Shown here one piece after another: positions 17,897-26,711 of a stretch of 55,155 nucleotides of DNA (position 1 is its first letter; every line of letters begins with the position of its first letter). Made by a program: the position numbers and the translations under genes. Below the pieces are notes generated by a model. That model was given only the letters and a program-made list of their open reading frames with translations. It did not search any database and was not told the DNA's origin. The stretch comes from Frisingicoccus caecimuris (GTDB lineage: Bacteria > Bacillota > Clostridia > Lachnospirales > Lachnospiraceae), in assembly GCF_004340975.1 (NCBI RefSeq), contig NZ_SLXA01000015.1, positions 1 to 55,155 on the forward strand, written 5' to 3'.

Positions 17897-19885
17897 TCAG
17901 TCATCCATTGTGGACAGCATTTTCTTTAATTCAATTAATTTATCACGCAGCTCTGCCGCCTGCTCGAAATTCAAATCCGCCGCCGCCGACCGCATCTGCT
18001 TCTCCACCTTTCCAATAAGCTTCGTTAATTCCTTCCTGCTCATGGATTCCGGATCTTTCATTAATTGATCTTCCGTTTCTGCAATCGCCTTCGAAACCGC
18101 AATAAGATCACGGACAGCTTTCTTGATCGTCTGAGGTGTAATTCCGTGCTCTTCATTATATGCCTGCTGAATCTGACGGCGTCGGTTCGTTTCATCGATG
18201 GCCCTTTTCATAGAATCGGTCATCGTGTCCGCATACATGATAACATGCCCTTCCGAATTTCGCGCCGCACGTCCGATTGTCTGGATCAATGACGTCTCTG
18301 AACGCAGGAATCCTTCTTTATCTGCATCCAAAATAGCCACTAATGTAATTTCCGGAATATCCAGTCCTTCCCGCAGCAGATTGATACCGACGAGTACGTC
18401 AAACACATTCATACGCAAATCCCGCACGATTTCCGTCCGCTCCAGGGTATCGATATCAGAATGGAGATATTTTACCCGAATGCCGGCTTCCCGCATATAA
18501 TCGGTTAAATCTTCCGCCATCCGCTTGGTCAGCGTGGTGATCAATACTTTATGTCCCTTGCTTGTCTCACGATTGACCTCACTGATCAGATCATCGATCT
18601 GTCCTTTCACCGGACGCACTGAAATCTCCGGATCCAAAAGTCCTGTCGGCCGAATAATCTGTTCGGTCCGCAGCAATTCATGTTCTGCTTCATAGACATT
18701 CGGGGTCGCCGAAACGAACATCATCTGGTCAATTTTGCTTTCAAACTCCTGGAAATTCAGCGGTCGGTTATCCTTGGCCGACGGCAATCGAAATCCATAA
18801 TCCACCAGTGTAGTCTTTCTGGACTGATCTCCGGCGTACATCCCCCGCACCTGCGGAATTGTCATATGGGACTCGTCTACAATAATAAGAAAATCATCCG
18901 GAAAATAATCCAACAGGGTATGCGGTGTTGCCCCCGGTTCCAGCCCGGCAAGATGCCGTGAATAATTCTCAATTCCAGAACAGAAACCGGTTTCCCGCAT
19001 CATTTCTATATCAAAATTCGTCCGCTCTGAAATTCTCTGAGCCTCCAGCAGCTTATCTTCACTCTTAAAATATTGAACCCGCTCCTCAAGCTCCTTCTCA
19101 ATATTGACAATAGCCGCTTCCATTTTTTCTTTTGAAACAACATAATGAGATGCCGGGAAAATAGCAATGTGCTCCAGCCGAGCTTTAATTTCCCCTGTCA
19201 ACGGATCAAAAGACGTAATCCGGTCCACTTCATCACCGAAAAATTCTACCCGGACTGCTTCCCCCTCGGCTGCCGCCGGATAAATCTCTACCACATCGCC
19301 ATGGACCCGAAAGGTTCCCCGTTTAAAATCCATGTCATTTCGTTCATACTGAATATCAATCAGTTTGCGGACCACGTCGTCCCGCTCCTTCTCCATCCCC
19401 GGACGCAGAGAAACAACCATCTCCTTGTAATCAATCGGGCTTCCCAACCCATAAATACAGGATACGGAAGATATGATGATCACGTCCTCCCGCTCCGTCA
19501 GCGCCGCTGTGGCCGAATGACGCAACTTATCAATCTCGTCATTGATCGCCGAGTCCTTCGCAATATAAGTGTCCGTCTGTGGCACATAGGCCTCTGGCTG
19601 GTAATAATCATAATAGGACACAAAATACTCAACAGCGTTATTCGGAAAGAATTCTTTAAATTCTCCGTAAAGCTGTGCAGCCAATGTCTTATTATGGGCC
19701 AACACTAACGTCGGCTTGTTCAACGCCTGAATGACATTTGCCATTGTAAACGTCTTGCCGGAGCCGGTGACGCCAAGCAATGTCTGAAACTGATTTCCTT
19801 CTTTAAACCCCTTCACCAGGGCCTCGATTGCCTGCGGCTGGTCGCCGGTTGGGGCGTATTCTGATACTAATTCAAAATGATCCAT
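17897..19885 (-). CDS. uvrB: excinuclease ABC subunit UvrB
   Basis: This 662-residue helicase-like protein verifies DNA damage in nucleotide excision repair. Motifs are Walker [14 protein letters not shown] near residue 37, the beta-hairpin [18 protein letters not shown] near 90-110, DESHMTIPQ near 335, the helicase motif VI region [16 protein letters not shown] near 535, and a C-terminal UVR coiled-coil ([21 protein letters not shown]). The start at [18 protein letters not shown] was chosen because AGGAGG precedes it. A frame 14 codons longer is open but has no ribosome site. uvrA and uvrC are not in the window. Confidence 0.98.
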   Translation of the reverse strand: MDHFELVSEYAPTGDQPQAIEALVKGFKEGNQFQTLLGVTGSGKTFTMANVIQALNKPTLVLAHNKTLAAQLYGEFKEFFPNNAVEYFVSYYDYYQPEAYVPQTDTYIAKDSAINDEIDKLRHSATAALTEREDVIIISSVSCIYGLGSPIDYKEMVVSLRPGMEKERDDVVRKLIDIQYERNDMDFKRGTFRVHGDVVEIYPAAAEGEAVRVEFFGDEVDRITSFDPLTGEIKARLEHIAIFPASHYVVSKEKMEAAIVNIEKELEERVQYFKSEDKLLEAQRISERTNFDIEMMRETGFCSGIENYSRHLAGLEPGATPHTLLDYFPDDFLIIVDESHMTIPQVRGMYAGDQSRKTTLVDYGFRLPSAKDNRPLNFQEFESKIDQMMFVSATPNVYEAEHELLRTEQIIRPTGLLDPEISVRPVKGQIDDLISEVNRETSKGHKVLITTLTKRMAEDLTDYMREAGIRVKYLHSDIDTLERTEIVRDLRMNVFDVLVGINLLREGLDIPEITLVAILDADKEGFLRSETSLIQTIGRAARNSEGHVIMYADTMTDSMKRAIDETNRRRQIQQAYNEEHGITPQTIKKAVRDLIAVSKAIAETEDQLMKDPESMSRKELTKLIGKVEKQMRSAAADLNFEQAAELRDKLIELKKMLSTMDD

Positions 19886-19958
19886 GAACAAGAACCTCCT
19901 ATGATTACACTTGAATTTGCCAGACATGCTTTAATAAATCAACTATTAATTCTGCATA

Positions 19959-20987
19959 TTATGTCTGATTATATATCAACTGATTGCGTTCTAATTCTTT
20001 TTGCAATTCTTCAACTGTAGGCAAAACAGTCATATACTTTGACGCAAATATCTGTTGACTTTCTTGCAATACAGAGTACTTTACCATCGTCTCGTCTTTA
20101 TCAGTGCAAAATATAATTCCTACTGTCGGATTGTCATCATTTCTTCGTTTCAAATCATCAAACATTCTAACATACATATCCATCTGTCCTATATCCTGAT
20201 GGGTTAATTTTGTTGTCTTTAAGTCGATTAAGACGAAACATTTCAATATAAAATTATAGAACACCAAATCAATATAAAAATCTGTTGTTTCTGTACATAT
20301 CCGAATTTGCCTTCCGACAAAGGAAAAACCCTTTCCCATTTCTAATAAAAATTTTTGCAGATTATTAATGATTGCTGTTTCCAAATCATTTTCCAACTGA
20401 TCTATATTAGATCCAATTCCCATAAATTCCAATACAAATGGATCTTTCACAAACTCCAATGTTTTATTTTCTTTATCTGGTAATTGTGTAGAAAGCATCC
20501 TCTTATAATATCCGCTTTTTATATTACGTTCCAAAGTTTTTACTGACCAATTTTCATTTGCAACTTCATTTAAATAAAAATTTCTTTCTTCCTCATCGGA
20601 AATACGCATAATATCTCTCAAATGAGACCATGTTACTTTTCCTGCCATCGAAAATCCATATGAATCCTTGGGAAATGTAATATAAAACTGCCGACAATTT
20701 CTTAAATTCGCCACGGAAAATCCTGTTCCAAATTCATCTGATAATTTTGCAGATAAATTGCTTATCAAATAAGAACCATATTTAGCTTTCTTTTCTCCAA
20801 GTTGCTCTTGTTCAACGATTCTTCTTCCTATATTCCAATATGCATATGTCATTATTGCGCTTGCATTACTATAAGCCTGTTCTCTCGCCTGATGCAATAT
20901 CAAACGAACATCTTCATACAGTTGCTGTTCATCCATTGTCATAGCTTCCGATATTCCCCGTTTTGCTATTTCGTTCTTTTTACCCAT
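19959..20987 (-). CDS. DUF1016 (YhcG-type) PDDEXK nuclease-domain protein
   Basis: This 342-residue protein has the two usual DUF1016 parts. The N-terminal helical domain (about 15-150) contains YWNIGRRIVEQEQ and SVANLRNCRQFY. The C-terminal PD-(D/E)xK nuclease fold (about 185-330) has FYIDLVFYN and VLIDLKTTKL, which supply the acidic and lysine catalytic positions. Such proteins are frequent in defence islands and beside restriction systems; their exact job is not settled. The start at MGKKNE follows GGAGG. The gene is more A+T-rich than uvrB and begins an accessory patch, suggesting horizontal gain. Confidence 0.9.
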   Translation of the reverse strand: MGKKNEIAKRGISEAMTMDEQQLYEDVRLILHQAREQAYSNASAIMTYAYWNIGRRIVEQEQLGEKKAKYGSYLISNLSAKLSDEFGTGFSVANLRNCRQFYITFPKDSYGFSMAGKVTWSHLRDIMRISDEEERNFYLNEVANENWSVKTLERNIKSGYYKRMLSTQLPDKENKTLEFVKDPFVLEFMGIGSNIDQLENDLETAIINNLQKFLLEMGKGFSFVGRQIRICTETTDFYIDLVFYNFILKCFVLIDLKTTKLTHQDIGQMDMYVRMFDDLKRRNDDNPTVGIIFCTDKDETMVKYSVLQESQQIFASKYMTVLPTVEELQKELERNQLIYNQT

Positions 20988-21131
20988 AAATCCTCCATAT
21001 GAATTCACTACACGCATGTAGCGAATTTAACAATCAGATCATTTTTTCAAAATCTTGCTCTTGTCAACTTATATAAACTTCTTCTTTTCCTAAAATCCGA
21101 AAAGCTGATTGGATTTTAAATTTAATATTAT

Positions 21132-21995
21132 TTATTCTTTCTCACCTGATAATTTTAAACGTGGAATTTTTTTGCGAATATCTTGCAAGCCTCTTTGCAA
21201 TTCCTCTTCAGCCATCAACTCAGCATAATCAATAAACATTGTTACCAACCTGTTTAAACGAGATAATTCTTTTTCATTTAAATAATTTTTAGCAATACGT
21301 ATGCCCCTTTTTAGTACTTTTCCATTAGGAGCATCTTTCCACGTAGTAAGCCCCATTGCAGGCTTTTCTGAATCTGCCCGTTCATATATCAACTCTGCCG
21401 CTGTTTTCCCGGTAACTGCAAAATGAAGTTTATTCTGGACAAAAGCATAAAAATTTTTTGTTGTTTCACTATTCTTATCATAATCATAACTACATTGCTC
21501 AAAAACATCGGTAATTTTTTGATAGGCTCTACGTTCACTCGCTCTGATTTCTCTAATACGCTCTAATAATTCATCAAAATAATCTTTTCCAAAAGGCTTT
21601 CCGTTTTTTAGCATATCATCATTTAAAACAAATCCCTTGGTAATATACTCTTTTAATGTTTTTGTAGCCCACTGCCTAAAACGCGTAGCCTTTTTAGAAT
21701 TCACCCGATATCCAACTGCTATAATAGCATCAAGATTATAAAACTCTTGTTCGCGCTTGACATTTCTATTCCCCTCCTTTTGAACTATTTCCATTTTGGA
21801 AACAGTTGACTCTTTTATAAGTTCTTCATCCTCAAATATATTAGATAAATGTTTTGAAATAGCCGGTACATTAACATCAAATAACTCTGCCATCGCCTTC
21901 TGTGTCATCCAAAAAGTTTCATCTTTAAAAATTACATTTACACATATATTTGTATCTTCTATCTGATATAAGACAATCTCATGTTCTTGATTCAT
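21132..21995 (-). CDS. RhuM-family protein
   Basis: This 287-residue protein matches the RhuM (virulence protein/Bro-like DNA-binding) family. Its N-terminus VLYQIEDTNICVNVIFKDETFWMTQKAMAELF is diagnostic, followed by FYNLDAIIAVGYRVNSKKATRFRQWAT near residue 90. The C-terminal half is helical. RhuM genes commonly lie among restriction-modification and toxin-antitoxin genes; function is unproven. It is flanked by short hairpins sharing the arm AAAATCCGAA (22018-22027 and 21092-21101). It lies in the A+T-rich patch with the DUF1016 gene on the same strand. Confidence 0.9.
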   Translation of the reverse strand: MNQEHEIVLYQIEDTNICVNVIFKDETFWMTQKAMAELFDVNVPAISKHLSNIFEDEELIKESTVSKMEIVQKEGNRNVKREQEFYNLDAIIAVGYRVNSKKATRFRQWATKTLKEYITKGFVLNDDMLKNGKPFGKDYFDELLERIREIRASERRAYQKITDVFEQCSYDYDKNSETTKNFYAFVQNKLHFAVTGKTAAELIYERADSEKPAMGLTTWKDAPNGKVLKRGIRIAKNYLNEKELSRLNRLVTMFIDYAELMAEEELQRGLQDIRKKIPRLKLSGEKE

Positions 21996-22017
21996 TCCTC
22001 ATCTTCTCCTTCGATTT

Positions 22018-22044
22018 AAAATCCGAAGCATTAATTCGGATTTT
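22018..22044. terminator. hairpin just upstream of the RhuM gene
   Basis: AAAATCCGAA-GCATTAA-TTCGGATTTT forms a perfect 10-bp stem with T-rich sequence on either side, so it could end transcription in either direction. It sits immediately ahead of the RhuM ribosome site, so a control role is also possible. Confidence 0.5.
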
Positions 22045-22169
22045 TATATTATCATCCTAACATTCTTCTATATTGTGTTACTTTGTCTATTACACGAATA
22101 CAGGTTACAAATTCCATCCGTCCACCCAATGTTATTTAGTCCATATCAGTACTTTTTGTTCCTTTTCAT

Positions 22170-22388
22170 TTAAAGCCGCATTTTCATATTTCTTTTCACA
22201 AATCCAGCACCTTCATTTAACAGCATAATCAAGCTATCGCTATATTCCATTCTAATATCCGGCATAATAGCAATTCTGTTTGAATTTTTCACTTCTAATA
22301 ACGAAAGGCCTGAAAATGCCAAAGATATAATCGATATCACTAATGGAACATTTATTTGCTTTATTAAAAATTCCACTTTTTTGCCCAT
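22170..22388 (-). CDS. small hypothetical membrane protein, possibly truncated
   Basis: The 72-residue product has one hydrophobic segment (INVPLVISIISLAFSGLSLL, about residues 12-31), then a short polar part. AGGAG lies eight bases before the chosen ATG. Larger proteins with one N-terminal membrane helix followed by a beta-rich domain are common in Firmicutes. The abrupt end after about 40 polar residues suggests this may be a remnant of one. I recognise no family. It lies in the A+T-rich accessory patch between RhuM and a nuclease pseudogene. Confidence 0.45.
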   Translation of the reverse strand: MGKKVEFLIKQINVPLVISIISLAFSGLSLLEVKNSNRIAIMPDIRMEYSDSLIMLLNEGAGFVKRNMKMRL

Positions 22389-22472
22389 ATAATCCACTCC
22401 TGTCCATCACACGTATGTCACCCCTAAACTCTATCTATCCACTCAGTCTGTTGTTTTTTTATTGTAACAATA

Positions 22473-22985
22473 TCATTTTTTCTTCTTTTCCTGCTTCTCC
22501 AGTTCCATAAGCATATTATCCAACATGGCATACAAATAATCAGATGGCTCTTCATCATTCCGCTTTGCTTCCAGCATGCGAATAACATCCTGATTGGATA
22601 CGCTGATAATCAGTTTCCCACTCTCCCGAAGAACGCCTTTAATTGCTCTGTCTGCATTTTTATCCGCCCCGTTACAGGATAAGACGATGGCAACACTGCG
22701 CAGAGCTTTGGCGTATAATTACTTTTCCGTAGTATAAATTTCTTTTTGGGTGATTGCGTCTTTATAATTTTTGAACTCAAAAATAATGTATTTAGTATTG
22801 AAGAAATCCTCTAAAAATTTCCAAAAAGGACTTACTTTATCATCTTTAATCTTACATAACAAATCAAACCGGTACAGATCAGCATTGGATTTTTTCTGTT
22901 TTTTCCATATGGACAGATCATCCATAAATAATTCTTTCAAAATCTTCGTACATAATTTCTCGTATTCGCCACTTTCGATAAATGT
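22473..22985 (-). pseudogene. PDDEXK-like restriction endonuclease fragment with in-frame stop
   Basis: A single minus-strand frame reads as a nuclease-like domain: ESGEYEKLC, YRFDLLCKIK, then IIFEFKNYKD (a likely E-x-K catalytic motif), then EIYTTEK. It hits TAA at 22719-22721 and continues in the same frame as LYAKALRSVAIVLSCNG ... LISVSNQDVIRML ... MLMELEK to a TGA at 22473. The context TTEK-stop-LYAKAL suggests a tyrosine codon (TAT or TAC) changed to TAA. No good start codon or N-terminal domain is found upstream: the frame opens only near 23050. The gene is therefore broken at least twice. The 22941-23169 gap otherwise shows no intact gene. Confidence 0.75.
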
Positions 22986-23169
22986 TCCGTCATGTACTCG
23001 TATTATATCATGTAAAAAAAAGAAAGTACAGCGTCCAATCGAATGTTTGTTCTATGTTTTGTAATCTGGCTATCAGATGAACTCTGTGATGTATAAAACT
23101 CCACATCATATGCTGAAGCGCCCCCTTTCTTCTTTATTTTATGATTTGAATATGAAATCTACATAAAAT

Positions 23170-24558
23170 TTAAAAACCATTTTCAATCTGTGTCAGTTTT
23201 TTAAAGTTCCTGTAAACCATAACCAATGATAAAACGCAGGCCAGGAAATCGGCAATCGGCCCGGCAAACAATACACCATTCAGTCCAAAGAAGATTGGCA
23301 GCACGATCAACAGCGGAATGAGAAAAAAGCCCTGACGGGACAGAGATAGTAAAATTCCCTGACGCACATTTCCCGTACTTGTAAAATAATTTACCGATAT
23401 CGGCTGTATCCCCAATATGCATACCATAAACATGTAAATGCGCAGATAACGTTCCGCGAATTCAAAATACAGCTCATCTCCCGTTCCAAAAATGCCGGTG
23501 AGCTGGCGCGGAAATATCTGGAACACGATAAAAGCCAGCACGCTGATGACCAATGCGGCAGTCACGGCTTTTTTATAAGTTTCCTTCACCCTGTCATATT
23601 TTTTTGCTCCCATATTAAATCCCAGAATCGGCTGGCATCCCTGAGCCAGTCCGACAGCAAAAGATACGAGAATCATATTCAATTTCGCACTGACACCGGA
23701 TACGGCCAGGGGGATATCGCTGCCGTAGACAGACAGAGCGCCATAATGGATCAGCATATTATTTAAGACAATATTGACTGCCATCATGATTGTATGATTA
23801 ATAAAATTCGAAGTGCCCAGTTTGATAATATCCATCACATATTTTACTCTCAGCCTCAACATTTCAAACCCTATTTTAAAGGTTTTGAACCGTGGGAAAT
23901 AGGCAATACACATAATCAATGATATACACTGACCGGTGATCGTCGCCAGAGCTGCTCCCCGGATTCCCCACCGAAAAACAAACATAAAAAGCCAATCCAG
24001 AAAAACATTCAGTACAGCGCCGGTCACCGTACAGGCCATCGAATAGGTCGGACTTCCGTCCGCTCGAATCAGCACACTGGCCGCATTGGTGAACAACAGG
24101 AACGGTAAGCCAAAGGCCGTGATTCCCAGATAAAGCTGCGCATAAGGAAAAACATTCTCCGTCGCACCGCACAAAAGTAAAATCGGCGTTTTGAAAGCCA
24201 GTACAAGACCACCCATCAAAATACTGAGAATGACCATTAACATCAATCCGGTACCGAGATATTTTTTCGCTTCTTCTTCTTTTTTTGCTCCCAGACTGAT
24301 ATTGAAATTCGCCGCAATCCCCACCCCGGCCAACTGGGCAAAAGCTATGGTAAAGGTCACGACAGGGAATGCCACATTGGTAGCCGCATTCCCAAGCATG
24401 CCGACAACATGACCGATAAATATCTGATCCGTAATATTATAGGCCGCATTCACCAACATGCTGATAATCGAAGGAATAGCAAATTTTTGAATCAACCCCA
24501 TGATTGGAGCATATCCTAACGGATTCCCTTTTACTGCTGTTTGATCATCATTCATCAT
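23170..24558 (-). CDS. MATE-family multidrug efflux protein
   Basis: This 462-residue membrane protein has about twelve hydrophobic segments and two MATE halves. NAAYNITDQIFIGHVVGMLGNAAT near residue 40 and QGCQPILGFNMGAKKYDRVKETYK near 275 are typical of the family. It should export cationic drugs or metabolites in exchange for Na+ or H+. The start was set at MMNDDQTAVKG; the frame is open further upstream but that part lies inside the marR gene in another frame. The start overlaps the marR stop by 11 bases, so the two are coupled and the MarR protein very likely controls this pump. Confidence 0.93.
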   Translation of the reverse strand: MMNDDQTAVKGNPLGYAPIMGLIQKFAIPSIISMLVNAAYNITDQIFIGHVVGMLGNAATNVAFPVVTFTIAFAQLAGVGIAANFNISLGAKKEEEAKKYLGTGLMLMVILSILMGGLVLAFKTPILLLCGATENVFPYAQLYLGITAFGLPFLLFTNAASVLIRADGSPTYSMACTVTGAVLNVFLDWLFMFVFRWGIRGAALATITGQCISLIMCIAYFPRFKTFKIGFEMLRLRVKYVMDIIKLGTSNFINHTIMMAVNIVLNNMLIHYGALSVYGSDIPLAVSGVSAKLNMILVSFAVGLAQGCQPILGFNMGAKKYDRVKETYKKAVTAALVISVLAFIVFQIFPRQLTGIFGTGDELYFEFAERYLRIYMFMVCILGIQPISVNYFTSTGNVRQGILLSLSRQGFFLIPLLIVLPIFFGLNGVLFAGPIADFLACVLSLVMVYRNFKKLTQIENGF

Positions 24559-25039
24559 CACTGGTATCCCCCTTCCCCTCTGTCGACAATATTTCATTTT
24601 TCGCATTTTTTCCGGACAATAATGCCGCCAGATTCGCTTCCATTTTTGCAAGTGCTTTTTGAACAATTTCCAGTTCTTCCTTGGAAATTCCCCGGGTGAC
24701 AGCATCATTAAACGTCAGCAGTTCTTTTTGTACCGCTGTTTCCAGTTCCCTTGTCATCGGCGTCGGGTAAATACGGTTCTGACGTCGATCCTTCATATCC
24801 TTTTCCCGTATCAAAAAGCCTTTCTCTTCAAGGGTTTTAACTACCCGTGTTGTTACTGCTTTATCCACACAGACCATCTCTGTCAGTTCCTCTTGTGTAG
24901 CTCCCTCACATTTCTGTAAAGCCATGAAAAAAGGCTGCTCTGCGACCGAAATATTATATTTATGTTTAAAAGCTGCTCCGATGTACATCTGGCTCTTTCT
25001 GGCCAGCAAAGTAATCATCCTCAGTGTACTTCGATTCAT
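24548..25039 (-). CDS. MarR-family transcriptional regulator of the MATE pump
   Basis: This 163-residue winged-helix repressor carries QEELTEMVCVDKAVTTRVVKTLEEKGFLIREKDMKDRR, the MarR helix-turn-helix and wing, at about residues 53-90. MarR dimers bind palindromes and release DNA on binding small aromatic ligands. A perfect 14-bp palindrome overlaps the -35 of its own promoter, so autoregulation of the marR-MATE operon is likely. The ATG follows GAGGTGAT. There is a C-terminal acidic tail, a little longer than usual. Confidence 0.93.
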   Translation of the reverse strand: MNRSTLRMITLLARKSQMYIGAAFKHKYNISVAEQPFFMALQKCEGATQEELTEMVCVDKAVTTRVVKTLEEKGFLIREKDMKDRRQNRIYPTPMTRELETAVQKELLTFNDAVTRGISKEELEIVQKALAKMEANLAALLSGKNAKNEILSTEGKGDTSDDE

Positions 25040-25058
25040 TTTTTATCACCTCAAATCC

Positions 25059-25088
25059 ATCATACCAACAACTAGTTGACATGTCAAC
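25059..25088 (-). promoter_or_regulatory. marR-MATE promoter with palindromic operator
   Basis: Minus strand TTGACA, 17-bp spacer, TATGAT. The perfect palindrome GTTGACATGTCAAC (25075-25088) covers the -35 box. This is the expected layout for repression by the MarR protein encoded 20 bases downstream. The rest of the 25040-25397 gap holds a terminator at 25324-25368 and an open frame judged doubtful. Confidence 0.8.
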
Positions 25089-25323
25089 AAATTTTGGACA
25101 AGTGCTTTGACACGATTGACAGATACGACTGCGCATAGGGAAATATGTATTCCGTCGTTCCGCATAACTTCAAAATCTGCACTTACCGGTCCGGAACCCA
25201 GAAGATTTTCTTCCGCATATAAATATCGATTTCTACTTAACACGCCTCTCCCCTCCTGCTTTAACGCTACGCTTTCTCCCTCAAAAATATCCATTGGATT
25301 TTCCACCCTTTTCATTTAAACTC

Positions 25324-25368
25324 AAAAGGCTTCCATGAGATAATCACTCTATCTCACAGAAGCCTTTT
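25324..25368 (-). terminator. terminator of the S41 protease gene
   Basis: A long hairpin AAAAGGCTTC ... GAAGCCTTTT, with an inner TGAGA/TCTCA pairing and an 11-base loop, lies about 30 bases past the protease stop. It ends TTTTGAG on the minus strand. It is nearly symmetric and could act both ways. Confidence 0.75.
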
Positions 25369-25397
25369 CCCTTTAAATATTCAATTTAAACTACTGT

Positions 25398-26576
25398 CTA
25401 TTCTGTCACGCTATTTAAATAATTGATTGCCGCCTGAAGTTGATTATCTTCTTCCAGTTCCTTGTCATATTCCACCACCTGATCAGGTTCAATACCAGTA
25501 CCGTGAATACATACGCCGGATGGTGTATAGTATTTGGCCGAGGTCAGCTTCACCGCCGAACCGTCAAATAACGGAACAATGGACTGGACAATACCTTTTC
25601 CAAAAGTAGTCGTACCGATAATCTCCGCCTCGTCGTAATCTTTCAAAGCGCCGGTAAAAATTTCAGAAGCGCTGGCGGTATTACCATTGACCAGTACAAC
25701 CATCGGCACCTCGATCCGGTCATCATCCTTCGCCCATTCTTCTTCCCGGTTTCCATTCTTATCCTCCGTGTAAACAAGTAATTCTTTCGTAAGCACCCGA
25801 TCAAGAATATCGCATACGCTGTCCAGCAGACCGCCCCCATTATCCCTCAGATCAAAAATCAAACTTTTCATTCCCTGGGATTCCAGATCATCCACCGCAG
25901 CAGCAAACTGTTCCGCCGTCACCTCTTCAAATTCTGAAATCTGTATATATCCAATCTGATCATCCAACATCTTGTATGTTACCGTCGGCACATTGACAAC
26001 CGCACGTTTCACCGCAACATCAATATATCTGTCCTCAGTAGCCCGATAAATAGTAACGTTCACCGTCGTGCCTTCCTCACCCTTCAGCTTTGCAACGACC
26101 ATATTCAAATCTTCCCCGGTAACCTCTTCGCCCTCCACAGCATAGAGAATGTCATCTTTTAAAATACCTGCTTCCGCAGCCGGTGCGTCGTCAAAAGGCT
26201 TGACGATCGTAATGATCCCCGTGCTCATGTTTTGAGATACATAAGCTCCGATGCCTGAATATTTTCCCGACGAAGACTCCATTACCGATGCAAATTCCTC
26301 AGCTGTATAGTAAGTTGTGTAATCTTCTCCCAATCCGGTAACATACCCGGCATAAATTCCTTCTTCCAGTTTATCCGGATCAATATCCTCCTGATTCAAG
26401 TAAAGGTTATCGATGAGTTTATCAATTTTACCCAGTTTTTCTTCGATTTCCCCATACCGCTCACCCAGTCGGCCCGTCGACTTTTCCTGGTAATACTGTA
26501 CACCTGACACTCCGGCCCATACAATACCCATTACTGCCAAACCAGCTACAAAGCTGGCGAAATTTTTCTTGTTCAT
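25398..26576 (-). CDS. S41-family C-terminal processing peptidase (Ctp)
   Basis: This 392-residue membrane-anchored protease has an N-terminal helix (FASFVAGLAVMGIVWAGVSG, about 5-24). A PDZ domain follows (about 85-170, with YSGIGAYVSQN and ILKDDILYAVEGEEV). The S41 catalytic domain has the nucleophile in NGNTASASEIFTGAL near residue 295 and the general-base lysine in TTFGKGIVQS near 320. It acts outside the membrane on envelope or secreted proteins. The start at MNKKNF follows GAGG at good spacing; the longer frame has no ribosome site. It is downstream of ftsEX and the M23 gene on the same strand, and such neighbours often help tune wall hydrolases. Confidence 0.94.
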   Translation of the reverse strand: MNKKNFASFVAGLAVMGIVWAGVSGVQYYQEKSTGRLGERYGEIEEKLGKIDKLIDNLYLNQEDIDPDKLEEGIYAGYVTGLGEDYTTYYTAEEFASVMESSSGKYSGIGAYVSQNMSTGIITIVKPFDDAPAAEAGILKDDILYAVEGEEVTGEDLNMVVAKLKGEEGTTVNVTIYRATEDRYIDVAVKRAVVNVPTVTYKMLDDQIGYIQISEFEEVTAEQFAAAVDDLESQGMKSLIFDLRDNGGGLLDSVCDILDRVLTKELLVYTEDKNGNREEEWAKDDDRIEVPMVVLVNGNTASASEIFTGALKDYDEAEIIGTTTFGKGIVQSIVPLFDGSAVKLTSAKYYTPSGVCIHGTGIEPDQVVEYDKELEEDNQLQAAINYLNSVTE

Positions 26577-26663
26577 AATTTCAGCCTCACATCTTTTTCG
26601 TTCTTCACTATTGTACAACAAGTCCTCCGAAATGCAAAGGGAAAACACAGATTTTTCATGGAA

Positions 26664-26692
26664 TAAAAAAGAAGACAGGATAATTCCTGTCT
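26664..26692 (-). terminator. terminator after the M23 peptidase gene
   Basis: Minus strand AGACAGGA-ATTA-TCCTGTCT followed by TCTTTTTT. It separates the M23 gene from the S41 protease gene. Confidence 0.85.
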
Positions 26693-26711
26693 CCTTGTAT
26701 GTATTTATTTA

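Noticed and set aside
23052-23130. Short minus-strand frames upstream of the nuclease pseudogene, one behind a GGGGG ribosome-site-like run
   Set aside because: Two overlapping frames of about 30-45 codons look equally plausible and neither joins the nuclease frame. No family is recognised.
25046-25315. 89-codon open frame on the minus strand upstream of marR
   Set aside because: It has no ribosome site, its 3' end runs through the marR promoter and operator, and I recognise no family. It could be a decayed gene, but support is too weak.
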